DNA of 64,000 bases. Origin: Hyphomicrobiales bacterium. Lineage in GTDB: Bacteria; Pseudomonadota; Alphaproteobacteria; Rhizobiales; Beijerinckiaceae. The notes beneath the pieces were generated by a model. That model ran no database searches and had not been told where the DNA came from. It saw nothing but the letters and a program-made list of their open reading frames with translations. The stretch lies in the NCBI GenBank assembly GCA_930633495.1, contig CAKNFJ010000001.1, positions 4,301,001-4,365,000 of the forward strand, read 5' to 3'. The translations under genes and the position numbers were made by a program. Positions 63,824 to 64,000 of the stretch are shown piece after piece (position 1 is the stretch's first letter; the number at the start of each line of letters is the position of its first letter).

Positions 63824-64000
63824 ATGACCAAGGCACCACGCGCGATCCGCCTCGACCAGCCCGGCCAGGAGGAGATCGTCGGCGAAGCCGGGATTCGGCG
63901 CGGCGATGTCGCGATCCTGCCGGAGAGCGAACCGATCGACGCGGTCGAGCCGGTGGCCGCTCCCGTCGCGAAGCGCAGCTTTTCCTGGGGCTCGCTGTTC
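63824..64000 (+). CDS. YcjF-like (TIGR01620) membrane protein, 3' truncated
   Basis: 59 codons to the window edge starting MTKAPRAIRLDQPGQEEIVGEA. The polar, Glu/Pro/Ala-rich N-terminus and position right after a YcjX gene are those of YcjF/TIGR01620; the membrane segments would lie beyond the window. Assignment rests mainly on context. Confidence 0.7.
   Translation, partial: MTKAPRAIRLDQPGQEEIVGEAGIRRGDVAILPESEPIDAVEPVAAPVAKRSFSWGSLF

Overview
The window is high-GC chromosomal DNA from an alphaproteobacterium of the order Hyphomicrobiales (Rhizobiales). The gene set and order (folA-hflK-hflC-DUF2065-degP, serB/miaA, ilvB...ilvN, ilvC), an HWE-type histidine kinase, a puuE-uraD fusion and tRNA-Lys(CTT) look most like Bosea or a close relative. 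That genus call is inference from gene content, not a database match. There is no prophage, integrase, insertion sequence, CRISPR array or rRNA; I read the window as core chromosome with ordinary accessory genes.

Layout. 1-6 kb: a truncated HAD hydrolase, a GNAT acetyltransferase, folA, then the membrane-protein quality-control block hflK-hflC-DUF2065-degP. 6-10 kb: a DHCW-type cupin, serB and miaA with overlapping divergent start codons, and a diguanylate cyclase. 10-17 kb: branched-chain amino acid synthesis. It starts with a leader peptide and attenuator, then ilvB, a racemase and a GST, ilvN and a small membrane protein; a DUF924 gene follows on the other strand, then a TetR regulator directly upstream of ilvC. 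17-24 kb: two tiny membrane proteins, a ComEA-like HhH protein, a DedA protein, an NMT1/Tau-type ABC transporter whose binding-protein gene is split from the ATPase and permease by an opposite-strand DUF4239 gene, an HWE kinase and an NTF2-like protein. 24-31 kb: pdxY, an EEP hydrolase, PhzF, Nudix, an M3 peptidase, a UraA-like permease behind a structured leader, and tRNA-Lys. 31-39 kb: MgtC, a proline-rich ORF, an M20 peptidase, a compact SNF2-type helicase, and the urate catabolic genes uraH and puuE-uraD facing puuD. 39-50 kb: a YfhO-like membrane protein, an NADPH-ferredoxin reductase, a HbpS/GlcG protein, BON-LysM, rhodanese, a DUF3829 protein, an orphan CoxL-like molybdenum hydroxylase subunit and two cytochromes c. 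50-64 kb: an SDR/AraC pair, a solitary Tat-exported peptide-binding protein, an XRE-cupin regulator and DMT exporter, an atypical SDR, an LpxH-like/GT4 pair, a CPA2 antiporter, a MoxR ATPase, a SixA-like phosphatase, YcjX and the start of YcjF.

How genes work together. IlvB and IlvN form acetolactate synthase and feed IlvC. Transcription of ilvB appears controlled by ribosome stalling on Leu/Ile/Val codons of an 11-residue leader peptide, while ilvC lies behind a TetR gene with a perfect palindrome in its promoter. PuuD (urate to 5-hydroxyisourate), UraH, then the UraD and PuuE domains of one polypeptide give a complete urate-to-allantoate route.

The most striking non-coding feature is a family of composite palindromic repeats, eight copies of about 90-140 bp in intergenic gaps, most bounded by CGTCAT...ATGACG and in two sequence flavours. 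I did not find a clear undescribed multi-gene system. The best leads are the ilvB attenuator, the structured leader of the UraA-like permease, the orphan CoxL-like gene, the isolated SNF2 helicase, the SDR lacking Tyr and Lys, and perfect inverted repeats in front of three genes.
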